DNA of 64,000 bases from Spirochaetales bacterium (GCA_017624275.1 JAGANG010000025.1:1-64000), one strand, 5' to 3'. Positions 43,394-53,350 are shown, counted from the first letter of the stretch. Translations and numbers: made by a program. Notes: generated by a model from the letters alone, not told the origin.

Positions 43394-45817
43394 ATGTTAG
43401 AGAAAATTAATATCAAAAATATCGGTCCCATTAATAATCGAGAATTTATACTGAAACAAAATAATTTAATCGTAGGAAATAATGAATCCGGTAAAACTTC
43501 AATTGTTGATGTGCTGGAAAAGCATTTACTTCGAGAACGAAAAAAGTCTGACATTAACCTTCTCTCACGTCTTTCCGGTTTTAATGAAAATCGATTCGGC
43601 GGAAATTGGGAGTTTGAAATTATCGGGGATTGCTGTCTGGATCAAATGCATTCCGATACAAATTTTGCCAACGTAGTAAATCTTCTTGTCGTTCGAGAAG
43701 CCGGAAACAGACTTACCGACCGTGACAATAAAGATGCGACATTTTCTGATTTCTGGAAAAACAGTGTGCGAACATTATTAGGCGGAATGGAAAAAAGCGG
43801 CGATCGTATAGAAAAACTAAAGAAATATTTAATCACTTCGTCCGGCCCTTGGAAAATTATCGAGACTCTGGAACAATATCAAAATCGATTGATTGAAGAA
43901 AAACGCCGATTGGCAAATTCTGATTTATCAAATGAAGAAATTGAAAATAATGAAAATCAACTTAAAGAAAAAAAAGAGCAACTTGAAATCCTTTCTAAGA
44001 TCGAAAAAGCAAACGAATATGCCGAAACTGAGCAAAAATTTTCTAAACTGGTTAAGCTTACCGAAAGTATCAAAGAATTGCGTAATTACCTTGCTGAAAA
44101 TAATATAGAACAATTAGAAGCAATAAGAGACGACTGGAAAGAACGTAACAGAAAAAAAAGTGATTACGAAAAATCTCGTGCAGATCATGAAAAAACTTTG
44201 ATTGACGAGAAAAATGAGATTCAAAAAAATATAAGTAACAGAGAATCCGAACGAAAAATCTTACAAGACAGCGTTAATCGTCAAGAAGAGCGAAAGAACG
44301 AATTGCACAATCGAAGTATTCGATTAGAAAATGAAATGGAAAACGAACAAACTAAGATTGAAGATAGATTGAGAAATCTCACTTCCGAAAAGGAAAAATT
44401 ACGTTCTAAATATAATTTTTCAAAGATGTCGATTATTCCCGTGATTTTATTTTTCGTCGGGATTTTCTCTTTTACGCTTATAAAAACTATCAACTATATT
44501 TTACCGGGAACTATTGCTCTTTTACTTTTTTCTGTCGGCTGGATTATTAAAGATTTTCTAAATTCCAATCGCAGAAAAAAAGAAAAATTACGTAAAATAG
44601 AAAGAATCAGCGAGAATATTGAAAAACTAAAAGATGATTTGGAACGTATTGAAGATAAATTGGAAATGTCTGAAACTACGGTAAATGAAAATATTTCTAC
44701 TACCGAGCGTGAAATCAAAGAATTGCAAAATAAAATCGATGACATTAATAAAGAATTGGACAGAAAATATGCAGATTTAGAAGAAATTAACGTTCGCTAC
44801 AATACCGAAATGCAAAATTACCAAGAATTGATTTCTGAAAATCAAGCTAAACTTGATAATTATTTCCTAAATTTCGGCGATCAGGCAAAACTCGGGGGAA
44901 AGATTTTTGAATATCATTCAAAAGAACAAGATTTGGAAGAAGAAAATGCGGAATTGGAAGAATTATCCGTAGAATTAAAAGATATTTTTGATATTGATGA
45001 AATTTTAATTCCGAGAATAGATTACAAACTGGAAATTATGAAAAAAAATATCGATAAAGCTTACATCGATATGGAATATGATCCGGAAGAACGTGAACGT
45101 TTAATCAATGAAATTAACGAATTAACAGAAGAAAAATACGACAGAAGTAATGAACTTTCCGGTGTAAGAAGTGAAATTGTCGGACGACTTACAAAAGATT
45201 TTTCCAATATTTCCAGTCCGGTAAAATGGGGTGATAAATTTTTCAATCGTTATTTTTTACCTTTGATTGTTGATTTGAAAGTTACAAATGTATACGAACT
45301 GGATCGTGCTATTAAAAGAACCGAAGAAGCTATAAAAACAGTAAAACGCTATAAAAGTTACGCTGAAAGAATGCAGGAAAAAATACGCGAAATTGAAAAT
45401 GACCAAGTAATGCTTGCAAGTAATATTATACAGAGTCAAAATTTTAAGGAAAAAATACGAAATATTTCCGGGTATGAAGTCGGTAATATTATTCAAAAGA
45501 ATGATAGATTTGAAATTACATTTCACAAAGACGATAATACTTATTATATTGAGAACCTAAGCACCGGAGCTTTAAATCAATTTTATTTCTCTCTGCGAGT
45601 AGCTCTTGCTCAAAGGATTTTGACTCGTCCCGGTATTTTTATCTTGGATGATGCTTTTATTCATTTTGACAGAGAAAAGCGAAAACGCAGTTTTGAATTG
45701 TTGAAAACTTTAACTGATAAAGGATGGCAATTTATTTATACCGGAGTCGCTGACGGGGAACTGCCGAATTTGTATAAGGAAGTTTTTAAAGACGATGCAC
45801 ACATTATTTCTTTATAA
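43394..45817 (+). CDS. SbcC/Rad50-type ATPase with membrane hairpin (YhaN-like)
   Basis: The 807 residues have Walker A GNNESGKTS at 28-36 and, near the end, the signature STGALNQFYFSLRVALAQRI and Walker B FILDDAFIHFD near 750. Long coiled coils lie between. In place of a zinc hook (no C-x-x-C) the middle of the protein has two membrane helices at about 345-388 (IPVILFFVGIFSFTLI and ILPGTIALLLFSVGWII). This is the YhaN type, which would tie the nuclease complex to the inner membrane. It is coupled to the nuclease gene upstream. Confidence 0.92.
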   Translation: MLEKINIKNIGPINNREFILKQNNLIVGNNESGKTSIVDVLEKHLLRERKKSDINLLSRLSGFNENRFGGNWEFEIIGDCCLDQMHSDTNFANVVNLLVVREAGNRLTDRDNKDATFSDFWKNSVRTLLGGMEKSGDRIEKLKKYLITSSGPWKIIETLEQYQNRLIEEKRRLANSDLSNEEIENNENQLKEKKEQLEILSKIEKANEYAETEQKFSKLVKLTESIKELRNYLAENNIEQLEAIRDDWKERNRKKSDYEKSRADHEKTLIDEKNEIQKNISNRESERKILQDSVNRQEERKNELHNRSIRLENEMENEQTKIEDRLRNLTSEKEKLRSKYNFSKMSIIPVILFFVGIFSFTLIKTINYILPGTIALLLFSVGWIIKDFLNSNRRKKEKLRKIERISENIEKLKDDLERIEDKLEMSETTVNENISTTEREIKELQNKIDDINKELDRKYADLEEINVRYNTEMQNYQELISENQAKLDNYFLNFGDQAKLGGKIFEYHSKEQDLEEENAELEELSVELKDIFDIDEILIPRIDYKLEIMKKNIDKAYIDMEYDPEERERLINEINELTEEKYDRSNELSGVRSEIVGRLTKDFSNISSPVKWGDKFFNRYFLPLIVDLKVTNVYELDRAIKRTEEAIKTVKRYKSYAERMQEKIREIENDQVMLASNIIQSQNFKEKIRNISGYEVGNIIQKNDRFEITFHKDDNTYYIENLSTGALNQFYFSLRVALAQRILTRPGIFILDDAFIHFDREKRKRSFELLKTLTDKGWQFIYTGVADGELPNLYKEVFKDDAHIISL

Positions 45818-45834
45818 GAACGGAGTTTTATAAG

Positions 45835-46455
45835 ATGAAGAAAATTATTTTATGTCTATTATTATTTATTCCATTTTTTACATTTTGTGATGAATATAAT
45901 TTCTTTATCGATTTACGCAGCAGAAATTTAGCAACATTCAATGATGCAGTAACTTTAATGCGTTATGTTTTTGCAGAAACAACTCCAAGCCCTAATTTCA
46001 GAGAAAATATTGTTTGGGCTGCCGAGAAAAAGCTATTTAAAGTTTCAATTCCTATTAAAGAAAATACTGTTAATCCAATTATTACACGTGAGGAATTTTG
46101 CAGCTGGTTATGCAAACTGTTTGAAATCGGCGGACATTTTCTTCCGAGAAATAAAAATGCAGCATACAAGCGATGTCTTACTGCCGGAATTGTTTTAGCC
46201 GGCAGAGGTGCCAGAGATTCTTTTACCGGTGCAGAGTTGCTTGATACTTTTTCTTATTTTGATTCTTATGTACGTCGCTATAAAATAAAAAAGCGTTACG
46301 ACAATTTGCCGTTATTCGACCAAACTTATGATGATTTACCTACTTGGAGAAAAGAATTATATATGAATCATGACGCTCAAATAAAAGAGGAACTTGACCG
46401 TAACAAAAAAAATAAAGAATCTGATGAAATTGATTTGATATACGTGGAGGAATAA
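45835..46455 (+). CDS. Secreted protein of unknown function
   Basis: The 206 residues have a signal peptide (MKKIILCLLLFIPFFTFCDE; the Cys at 18 could allow lipidation but the lipobox is poor). LRSRNLATFNDAVTLMRYVF and the ITREEFCSWLCKLFEIGG segment suggest two helical S-layer-homology-like or EF-like units, not certain. The C-terminus is charged. It lies between the SbcC-like gene and a barrel gene, 5 bases from the latter, so it probably works at the envelope with it. Confidence 0.7.
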   Translation: MKKIILCLLLFIPFFTFCDEYNFFIDLRSRNLATFNDAVTLMRYVFAETTPSPNFRENIVWAAEKKLFKVSIPIKENTVNPIITREEFCSWLCKLFEIGGHFLPRNKNAAYKRCLTAGIVLAGRGARDSFTGAELLDTFSYFDSYVRRYKIKKRYDNLPLFDQTYDDLPTWRKELYMNHDAQIKEELDRNKKNKESDEIDLIYVEE

Positions 46456-46460
46456 AAAAA

Positions 46461-47912
46461 ATGAAAAAATATATCAAGTACATCCTACTGCTTTGTTCAT
46501 TTTCATTATTCGCTCAAGATGATTCTGTTGATTCACTATTTGACCAACATCAATTTCAAAATGACAAACTGAAGCGTTCGCCTGTAATTTTTGACTTCGG
46601 CGGTTCTATTCTTTCTCAAAATGAGCTCCCAGTAAAAAATGGGGAAATAGAAAATTGGGAATCTAAAAATAATATATTTCTTTGGGGTAATATTACTTTC
46701 CCACAGAATATTGAATTACACGCTAGTTTACAATTTCAGCTTTTTTTTGCAAATCAGAACATAGTGCCGTCAATTAATATCAATCGTCTTTTTTTCTCTT
46801 GGGAAAACAATCTCGTTTCTATTAAAGCCGGTCGTGATATTTATAAAAGTTTTTCTTCACTTGCATTCAACGGAACTTTAGATGCTGTAGAATGTACTCT
46901 TTATTTACCTTATGTAAATGTTCATTGTTTCACCGGTTATTCTGGATTAACAGGTATTTTCCATCCGGATTACAATGATTTCAATATAACAGCTTGGGAT
47001 AATTCTTACAGTAATCCAAGATTGGAAGATTATACCATCGGAAATTTCTGGGAAAATGTTTTTGTTAATCCGGTAAATCAAATGCAATCTAAACGCTTTT
47101 TTTTACTTACGGAAGCTGATATTTATTATTCCTTTTTTCATATTCAGCCATATTTCATAACACAACTGGATTTTTCAAAATTCTATAAAAAAGATTACAG
47201 TAAAGATAATTTGAATGATGCAAATAACGATTTATTGATAAATACATTTTCTTTCGGAACAAAAGGAAATTTTCGTCTGGCTAAATCACTGTATTTATTT
47301 TGTGATATATCCGGAGTTTTCGGATACTTGCATGACGTAAAAGAGCTTAATACTCTTGAAAAATTTAATGACGATTTCTTAGATTTTTCATCATCTAATA
47401 AGTTTCCTATTACAAGTATGGGTTTTCATTCCGAGCTCTCTTATTATTTCGGTAATAATAATAATTTTATATTTTCCGGTGGATACGCTATGGGACTGGG
47501 AAATTATGACGAAACAACTTCTAAAAATTTCTACGATTACATCCCTGTAAATCAAAATAATTCCAGCCAGTTTTTCTATTACGGTGATTTTAACGGGGGT
47601 TACGTACTCGATCCTGTCTTATCAAATATTCAATCATTTTCTGCAAAGTTAAAAGCTAAGTTCTCACCTTGGATTTATGGTTATTTTTATGCATTCCAGA
47701 CATTAAAATTATTTCCAAACTCACCTATCAGTGATAAAAATGCAGTAAATAATGAAATTTTTGTAGGAACAGAACTCGATATAGGAATATTATTTAATAT
47801 TGCTACAAATACTTTCTTTGGAATTGACAGTGGACTTTATATTCCGGAAGCGGCATATAACAATCACATCCCGCAATTAAAAATCGGGGCAACATTGGAT
47901 ATTACTTTCTGA
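46461..47912 (+). CDS. Predicted outer-membrane beta-barrel protein
   Basis: The 483 residues have a signal peptide ending SLFA and many alternating hydrophobic/aromatic strands such as IELHASLQFQLFFANQ and VSIKAGRDIYKSF. The C-terminus ends GATLDITF, with a final Phe as barrel proteins need. KAGRD is like the strand signature seen in porin-like proteins. No named family. It follows the secreted protein gene by five bases; AGG-AGG-like GTGGAGG stands before the start. Confidence 0.78.
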   Translation: MKKYIKYILLLCSFSLFAQDDSVDSLFDQHQFQNDKLKRSPVIFDFGGSILSQNELPVKNGEIENWESKNNIFLWGNITFPQNIELHASLQFQLFFANQNIVPSININRLFFSWENNLVSIKAGRDIYKSFSSLAFNGTLDAVECTLYLPYVNVHCFTGYSGLTGIFHPDYNDFNITAWDNSYSNPRLEDYTIGNFWENVFVNPVNQMQSKRFFLLTEADIYYSFFHIQPYFITQLDFSKFYKKDYSKDNLNDANNDLLINTFSFGTKGNFRLAKSLYLFCDISGVFGYLHDVKELNTLEKFNDDFLDFSSSNKFPITSMGFHSELSYYFGNNNNFIFSGGYAMGLGNYDETTSKNFYDYIPVNQNNSSQFFYYGDFNGGYVLDPVLSNIQSFSAKLKAKFSPWIYGYFYAFQTLKLFPNSPISDKNAVNNEIFVGTELDIGILFNIATNTFFGIDSGLYIPEAAYNNHIPQLKIGATLDITF

Positions 47913-47914
47913 TT

Positions 47915-48598
47915 TTAAGCTTTTAATAATTTTTCTTCCAAAGCAATTTCTGCTTCGCTCTTTCTTAAATATATTGGATCTGGGGAAGATATTTTATTAT
48001 TCTTAATAAAAAACTCTGCCGCTTCAAGCATTTCCTTTGCACTATATCCCTGTTGATATTCAAAAGTATAATTTATATTTGAATCAATAACTTTATCTTC
48101 CATCATTGCAAAATCTGAACCGACAAAAATCGGGTCTTTTTTCATTTCTTTTATTTTTTCTATTATATCATCAGCCGACAAATCATAATACAATGCGTCA
48201 CCGCTGTTCACGAAAGTTGTATAAAAACGACGCTTTTTAGCATCTACAATCGGCACGATTACAGAATCCTTTTTGTCACGAAATAAATAATCATAAACAT
48301 CAAAAGATGAAAAGCCCAAACAAGAAGATTCTCCGGCAAAAGCAATTCCCAACGCAGTAGCTATGCCAACTCTGATTCCGGTAAAAGATCCCGGACCATG
48401 ACATACACATATATAATCTAAACTTTTTTTATCTTCATCTAATACTTTAATACCTTTATCAATCAAAGGTATTAATCGTTCTAAATGATTCATACTTTTT
48501 TCTGTTTGTTCAAAGAAATTGACTTTGCCATTTATTTGAATTGCAATCTTCAAAGAAGAGGATGTTGAATCTATAACTAGGAGATTTAATCTTTCCAT
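47915..48598 (-). CDS. tsaB: tRNA threonylcarbamoyladenosine biosynthesis protein TsaB
   Basis: TsaB is the scaffold partner of TsaD and TsaE in making t6A at position 37 of ANN-reading tRNAs. The 227 residues show the ASKHA start LLVIDSTSSSLKIAI and the family motif HGPGSFTGIRVGIATALGIA at about 68-87. The C-terminus (PIYLRKSEAEIALEEK) is typical. It overlaps tsaE by 13 bases. tsaD is in the same window at 60695. Confidence 0.95.
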   Translation of the reverse strand: MERLNLLVIDSTSSSLKIAIQINGKVNFFEQTEKSMNHLERLIPLIDKGIKVLDEDKKSLDYICVCHGPGSFTGIRVGIATALGIAFAGESSCLGFSSFDVYDYLFRDKKDSVIVPIVDAKKRRFYTTFVNSGDALYYDLSADDIIEKIKEMKKDPIFVGSDFAMMEDKVIDSNINYTFEYQQGYSAKEMLEAAEFFIKNNKISSPDPIYLRKSEAEIALEEKLLKA

Positions 48599-49005
48599 AT
48601 AACCGTTATTTTCCTTTTTTCATCTTCAATACTAATATTTATTTTAATACTTTCATCAGGCAACAAATCGCCACACTTTGATGCCCATTCAATACAGCTT
48701 ATTCCATCAGAATAAACGTATTCTTCAAATCCAATTTCATAAAGCTCAAACGGGTCATCTAAACGATACAAATCAAAATGATAAAATTTTATATTTCCAT
48801 CATATTCGTTTACCAAAGTAAAAGTTGGTGATAACAAAGGCTCCGTTATACCAAACTCTTTTGCCATTCCACGAATTAATACTGATTTTCCTGCCCCCAA
48901 AGAACCTTCAAATAGAAAAATATCTCCCTTTTTAGCCTTTTTAGCTATCATAATTCCAATATCTTCAGTTTCTTCCGGGGAAGAAGAATAAAATATTTCT
49001 TGCAT
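48586..49005 (-). CDS. tsaE: tRNA threonylcarbamoyladenosine biosynthesis ATPase TsaE
   Basis: TsaE is the small P-loop ATPase that resets the TsaBD complex during t6A synthesis. The 139 residues have Walker A FEGSLGAGKSVLIRG near 33-47, then SPTFTLVNEYDG, FYHFDLYRLDDPFE and IEWASKCGDLLP, all family blocks. Its length is normal. It is coupled to tsaB by overlap and lies downstream of two treponeme-type unknown genes. Confidence 0.95.
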   Translation of the reverse strand: MQEIFYSSSPEETEDIGIMIAKKAKKGDIFLFEGSLGAGKSVLIRGMAKEFGITEPLLSPTFTLVNEYDGNIKFYHFDLYRLDDPFELYEIGFEEYVYSDGISCIEWASKCGDLLPDESIKINISIEDEKRKITVIWKD

Positions 49006-49023
49006 ATTATTTCCTAACAGAAC

Positions 49024-49311
49024 TTACAAAGCTTCCGGCATAACTCCGGGTAAATCTCCACTTTGTTCCATTTCTAATATCCTATCTCTAATATCGTTTT
49101 TCATTGTATCGGTAATCAAATTTGCCTCTAAATCGATAGCATCTACAGACACCTTAAAATCGCCTAAAGCTCCGATTTCTAAAGTAAATTTCATATCGGC
49201 ACGTACAATTCTAGAATGTTTATTAAGAAAAACTACATTGCCTACATATTTTTTTATGTAATAAATATGATTATCAATTAAAGCTAATTTATCAATCTGA
49301 ATTATCTTCAC
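49024..49311 (-). CDS. Conserved-looking small protein upstream of tsaE
   Basis: The 95 residues begin MKIIQIDKLALIDNHIYYIK. Mixed beta strands and a C-terminal helix (NDIRDRILEMEQSGDLPG) are suggested. No domain is recognised. It overlaps the preceding gene by 20 bases and precedes tsaE by 18, in a run from the fliD neighbourhood to tsaB. Similar gene order is recalled from Treponema pallidum near fliD, which favours a treponeme-specific conserved gene. Confidence 0.75.
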   Translation of the reverse strand: MKIIQIDKLALIDNHIYYIKKYVGNVVFLNKHSRIVRADMKFTLEIGALGDFKVSVDAIDLEANLITDTMKNDIRDRILEMEQSGDLPGVMPEAL

Positions 49312-49756
49312 TTTTTACAGCTCTCCTGCCTCTTTTTTTGGGAACAGGCTTGTCTTTTTTTATCAATTTATCATAAATAAATTTAACAGCCTCATTCGAA
49401 AAAACCCTTTTCCTGTTTACTACAGTAAACAATTTTTGAGAAAGAAAGACATCTTGAAAACGGTTTAAAAAATTATGTAATTGATGTTCTTTCAAATCCG
49501 GAAATAATCTCAATATTTCTGCTGTTAAATAAGAACTTTTATTTTCACAAGCAATAAAATATCCGGCATCGATTCGTTTAAAATCTTCATCCGCTTCTTG
49601 ATCCGGAGTCAAACTACTGGTCTTATTTATCTTTTCCATTTCTGATAAAGACACATAAACACCATTGCCATAAAAACCATTCCCTAAAATACCAGAAGGA
49701 CGATAAGCAAATCCTTTTGCCTCTGCCTCTTCAATGAAACTCAATTTTGTACCCAT
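49292..49756 (-). CDS. Unknown protein with basic tail
   Basis: The 154 residues start at ATG 49756, where AGAGGTG stands about seven bases before; a TTG-started version to 49777 is less likely. The protein has a globular part (YRPSGILGNGFYGNGVYVSL) and a basic, Lys/Arg-rich end (KPVPKKRGRRAVKSEDNSD) that could bind nucleic acid. FPDLKEHQLHNFLNRFQDVF looks helical. No family is recognised. It overlaps the following small gene. Confidence 0.72.
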   Translation of the reverse strand: MGTKLSFIEEAEAKGFAYRPSGILGNGFYGNGVYVSLSEMEKINKTSSLTPDQEADEDFKRIDAGYFIACENKSSYLTAEILRLFPDLKEHQLHNFLNRFQDVFLSQKLFTVVNRKRVFSNEAVKFIYDKLIKKDKPVPKKRGRRAVKSEDNSD

Positions 49757-49839
49757 TGCAGCACCTCTGAAAAACAAAAGATATGATTTAAAACTTCATC
49801 TTCACTTATTAAAAATTATAATATAAAAATATATTATAG

Positions 49840-50829
49840 CTAGCTAATTTGATTTAACAATCTATTTTTTAGTTCTCCCAGTAATTCTTTCATTTCTTCA
49901 ATATTCGGTAAAAACTCATACTCTACCAAATCTCCGATCATCACCGAATCTTTATTTTCTATTGCAGAAACCAATTCATGCAAACGCTCTGTTAATGAAT
50001 CAAAAAAAGAATCAAAAGATACACCGTTAATTTCTAAGTTCTCAAAAATATTTGAATCCGAATTTTTCAAAGCCAGAAAAACAGAAATAGAACCATCAAT
50101 TAATGTTGTCAATTTCTGAATAATTTCCATTGCATCTTTATCGCAAGCTTTTTGAAGCAATGTCGATACTTCCGGCAAAACAGGCATTAAATCATCATAC
50201 AACGGTAATATTTCGGTAATACGCAAAATAATATCTTCCTTTGCATTACCTGTAAAACCCAAATCCAATAATTGAAAAACTTTAGAAATTAATATTCCAA
50301 GTCTTTCACATATTATAATAATTTTTTGTATTTCTTCTGTCGCCAAAGGGAACTTTTCCGGTGACAAAATAGAAACTATTTTCTTCAGATTTAACAAATC
50401 ATCAATAAAGAATTTTTTCAAAGCTACAATTTCTTGTTTCAACGAAAAAATCTCCATTATCTGATTCACGCCACTCTCAATCCATTCTAAAGAATCTTCA
50501 ATATTAGAAAAGAAATCATTCCATTTATTTTCCGATATGTATTGCTTTAACAAATCAATATACAAAAGGATTTGCTCTATTGAAAGTTTCGAAACTCCAA
50601 TAATATCTTTAAATTCAAATTCTATTTTATCTATTGTCTCGATTTCTATCCTTTTTAAAGAATCATCATCTGCAAATGAATATTCTGTTCCGTTAATCAA
50701 TATTTTGGTAACAAATTGAGGAACTTTTTCCTTTGCAAAAAAGTCTGAAATACCTTTTATTACATCAAACGCTGTTTTTTCATCTTCAAGTTCAATCGGC
50801 AAAAGCGTTTCGTTTACATAAACTTCCAA
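49840..50829 (-). CDS. Helical protein of unknown function next to fliD
   Basis: The 329 residues have an N-terminal beta-rich part (MEVYVNETLLPIELEDEKTA and KILINGTEYSF) followed by long helices rich in Ile, Leu and acidic residues. No signal peptide or membrane segment. It starts 17 bases after the fliD stop on the same strand. From memory a protein of this sort also follows fliD in other treponemes, so a flagellar-assembly role, perhaps chaperone-like, is a fair guess; the sequence alone does not show it. Confidence 0.72.
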   Translation of the reverse strand: MEVYVNETLLPIELEDEKTAFDVIKGISDFFAKEKVPQFVTKILINGTEYSFADDDSLKRIEIETIDKIEFEFKDIIGVSKLSIEQILLYIDLLKQYISENKWNDFFSNIEDSLEWIESGVNQIMEIFSLKQEIVALKKFFIDDLLNLKKIVSILSPEKFPLATEEIQKIIIICERLGILISKVFQLLDLGFTGNAKEDIILRITEILPLYDDLMPVLPEVSTLLQKACDKDAMEIIQKLTTLIDGSISVFLALKNSDSNIFENLEINGVSFDSFFDSLTERLHELVSAIENKDSVMIGDLVEYEFLPNIEEMKELLGELKNRLLNQIS

Positions 50830-50846
50830 TTTATTTCCCCCATTTT

Positions 50847-52874
50847 TTATTTATTTAAATTATCAAATTTCTTTCGGCTGTCTTCCAGTTCTTGACCGGC
50901 TTGTTCCATTTTTAAAAACTGTTCTCGCAATTTTCTTTCTTCATCAACTAATTTTTCTTCATATTTATCAATTTCTTTTTGCTTATTTTCTTTCATACGT
51001 TTAAGTCTATCATCACGCATATCGAAAAAGCCTGTACTTTTTTGCATATAACCTTTTAAAAGATTATTAATTTCAACAGCAATTCCTGTATCCGGGATAA
51101 AATCTTGATTTGTATCTTTTGCAAAAAGCTCTTTTACACCATCCGGATATTTTTCCATGACTTCAATAAATTTATCAATAAACTTATCTTCATCAAATTC
51201 TAACAACCCTTTAAATTTATTACCGCCACCGGTTTCGTTCGTTGAAATCCCTATTTGAGACAACATCGAAAATTCCGCCCCATATTTAGTGGGATAAGAA
51301 TTCATTATAATCGTCCTCAATTTTAATGATAAATTTCGCAACTCTGACTCAGAGCTCAATGAACCTTTTTTATTTTCCTTATCTTCATCCGACAATGTTT
51401 CACTCGACCCTACAAAAGAAGTTCTGGTATTTATCATATCTATTAATTGATTATATTCAGCCAAGAATTCTGTAATATCTCCAACCATTTTCGAATAATC
51501 AAAATCAACATTCAAAGATACATCTCCGTCCGTTTTATCCAAAATTGTCAAAGATACACCTTTCAATAAATCATCTATTACATTAGATTTTCGAGTTACA
51601 CGCAATCCGTCCAATTCTAATACAGCATCTTGTGGTTTTTCTAATTCATTGGCAAAAACAATTTTATTTTCTGAACCTTCTTGATTTTCAGTATAAAGTC
51701 TGATTTTTCCAACATTTAATTTTGTTTCTGAATCTATATTTTTAAAAGAAATGCCAAGTAATTTACTGTTTTTAGGAAGCTTTTCATCTAACCTAAATGA
51801 AAAAGTTTCATTCATTTCTGAAAGATTAAAATCCTCAATAGGAACTCTGCCTTCTGTTGTTTCCAATTCAATTGAATATAAAGATTGCTTCGTATAATTA
51901 TTATTTATTTCTGCAATAACATCATTTTCATTTATTGATTCGGAAGTAGTTTCTTCTAATTTTTTTTCCGGTAAATTTAAAATGAATTTATCTCCCGGCA
52001 ACTCTACTCCCATTACAGACGATTTACCAACTTCTGAAAATGCATCACTACTATTTTTTTGTTCTATATTATCATTATCTATATTTTCTGCTAAATCAAT
52101 ATTCGGGGATACTGACAAATCTAAATCTATATAAACAGAAGTATTTTTAGGCAACTCTTCGCCGGATAAATCTAAAGCACATGACTGATCTTTTTCTATT
52201 ACAAAAGGATTTTCATTATCTGCATTCAAAAAATAGCTTTTATCAACAGAAAAACTTTCAGAAAAGAATCCCATCTTTTTAAATAAATCTTTGCTGTTAT
52301 CATTTGAAAAAACTATTTCACTGTTTTCCCCTACAGCTTTTGATTCCAAAACCAAAACTCTTGTTTTGGATGTATTAGAAATTATAGAAGATTTAACAAC
52401 ATCTTTAGCTTGATCTAAAATTTCCTTATGAAACTTTTCTATATTTCCACCGGAAAAACGTATATTAACCGTCTTACCAGCACTTGATATTTGATAATTT
52501 CCTGAATCAATTTTGAAATTTTTATTTAACGGAATACTAGCTATTTTATGGGAAGAAGCCTTTTCTATTACATTAATAGAATATTCACCTCGATCCGCTG
52601 TTTTTTCTATTTTTGTAGCTATTTGGGATGAACTACTTTCACCTATTTTATTTTCAAATGAACTTCCGGTTCCATATAAGCGTTTAGCACTTTTATCTAA
52701 TGACAAAACCTTTTGACTGACTTCCCCTATACTTTGACGGGTTTCATCAATCTTTTTCTTTTCGTCATTCATTTTATCTACTTTTTCCCGTTTTTTGTTC
52801 ATAATTTTCTCAATAGTTGCTTGAGAATTATATTTATTTGATAAACCGGGAACAATACTTCCACTATCAGCCAT
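50847..52874 (-). CDS. fliD: Flagellar filament cap protein FliD (HAP2)
   Basis: FliD caps the growing flagellar filament and guides flagellin folding; in spirochaetes the filament lies in the periplasm. The 675 residues start at ATG 52874 with GGAG six bases before; an ATG at 52886 is less well placed. The N-terminus MADSGSIVPGLSNKYNSQAT is the treponeme FliD form. Residues about 100-180 resemble the FliD N-terminal domain and 415-660 its C-terminal domain, ending in coiled coil (KEIDKYEEKLVDEERKLREQ). The middle is long and variable. The gene follows flaG. Confidence 0.9.
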   Translation of the reverse strand: MADSGSIVPGLSNKYNSQATIEKIMNKKREKVDKMNDEKKKIDETRQSIGEVSQKVLSLDKSAKRLYGTGSSFENKIGESSSSQIATKIEKTADRGEYSINVIEKASSHKIASIPLNKNFKIDSGNYQISSAGKTVNIRFSGGNIEKFHKEILDQAKDVVKSSIISNTSKTRVLVLESKAVGENSEIVFSNDNSKDLFKKMGFFSESFSVDKSYFLNADNENPFVIEKDQSCALDLSGEELPKNTSVYIDLDLSVSPNIDLAENIDNDNIEQKNSSDAFSEVGKSSVMGVELPGDKFILNLPEKKLEETTSESINENDVIAEINNNYTKQSLYSIELETTEGRVPIEDFNLSEMNETFSFRLDEKLPKNSKLLGISFKNIDSETKLNVGKIRLYTENQEGSENKIVFANELEKPQDAVLELDGLRVTRKSNVIDDLLKGVSLTILDKTDGDVSLNVDFDYSKMVGDITEFLAEYNQLIDMINTRTSFVGSSETLSDEDKENKKGSLSSESELRNLSLKLRTIIMNSYPTKYGAEFSMLSQIGISTNETGGGNKFKGLLEFDEDKFIDKFIEVMEKYPDGVKELFAKDTNQDFIPDTGIAVEINNLLKGYMQKSTGFFDMRDDRLKRMKENKQKEIDKYEEKLVDEERKLREQFLKMEQAGQELEDSRKKFDNLNK

Positions 52875-52948
52875 ACTTTTCTCCATTAATAGTGGATCAT
52901 TATAACAAAATAACCCTTTTTCTCCACATTTTTTAATATTTAGATAAA

Positions 52949-53299
52949 TTAAGCAATTTCATTAAACATCGTATCATTAAATTTTTGCAACATTGCAATT
53001 AAATGTCTTATTTCTTTATACGGAAATTCATAAACCAGCTTAGAAGTTTCTTTATCGAAAATTTTAATAACAACTCTATTAATTTCTTCATCAAAGTTCA
53101 TTTTTACTTCTTTTCCCTGCTGTTCCATTACTCGGTTGTATTTTTCTACAACACGTTTTACCCGTTCGATATTTTCACTATTTGCAATTTCAACATCAAC
53201 ATTATTTGTATTTATATTCTTTTCAATATTCGTATTACGCTTTACGAAAATATTAGGCGAAAATATTTTTTTATTATTTATAAGAATAAGTTCCGACAC
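52949..53299 (-). CDS. flaG: FlaG-family flagellar protein
   Basis: The 116 residues have the FlaG C-terminal domain: VEKYNRVMEQQGKEVKMNFD, then VVIKIFDKETSKLVYEFPYK and EIRHLIAMLQKF. FlaG affects filament length in other bacteria. It lies between a flaB gene and fliD on the same strand. A terminator separates it from flaB, so it and fliD likely have their own promoter in 53300-53324 or depend on readthrough. Confidence 0.85.
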   Translation of the reverse strand: MSELILINNKKIFSPNIFVKRNTNIEKNINTNNVDVEIANSENIERVKRVVEKYNRVMEQQGKEVKMNFDEEINRVVIKIFDKETSKLVYEFPYKEIRHLIAMLQKFNDTMFNEIA

Positions 53300-53324
53300 A
53301 ACAACCTCCTTACTCTAAAAAATA

Positions 53325-53350
53325 AGTTACCCCTTTTAAAAGGGGTAACT
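53325..53350 (-). terminator. Terminator after the downstream flaB gene
   Basis: AGTTACCCCTTTT/AAAAGGGGTAACT is a perfect 26-bp palindrome, followed on the minus strand by TATTTTTTAG. It separates abundant flagellin mRNA from flaG-fliD. Confidence 0.85.
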
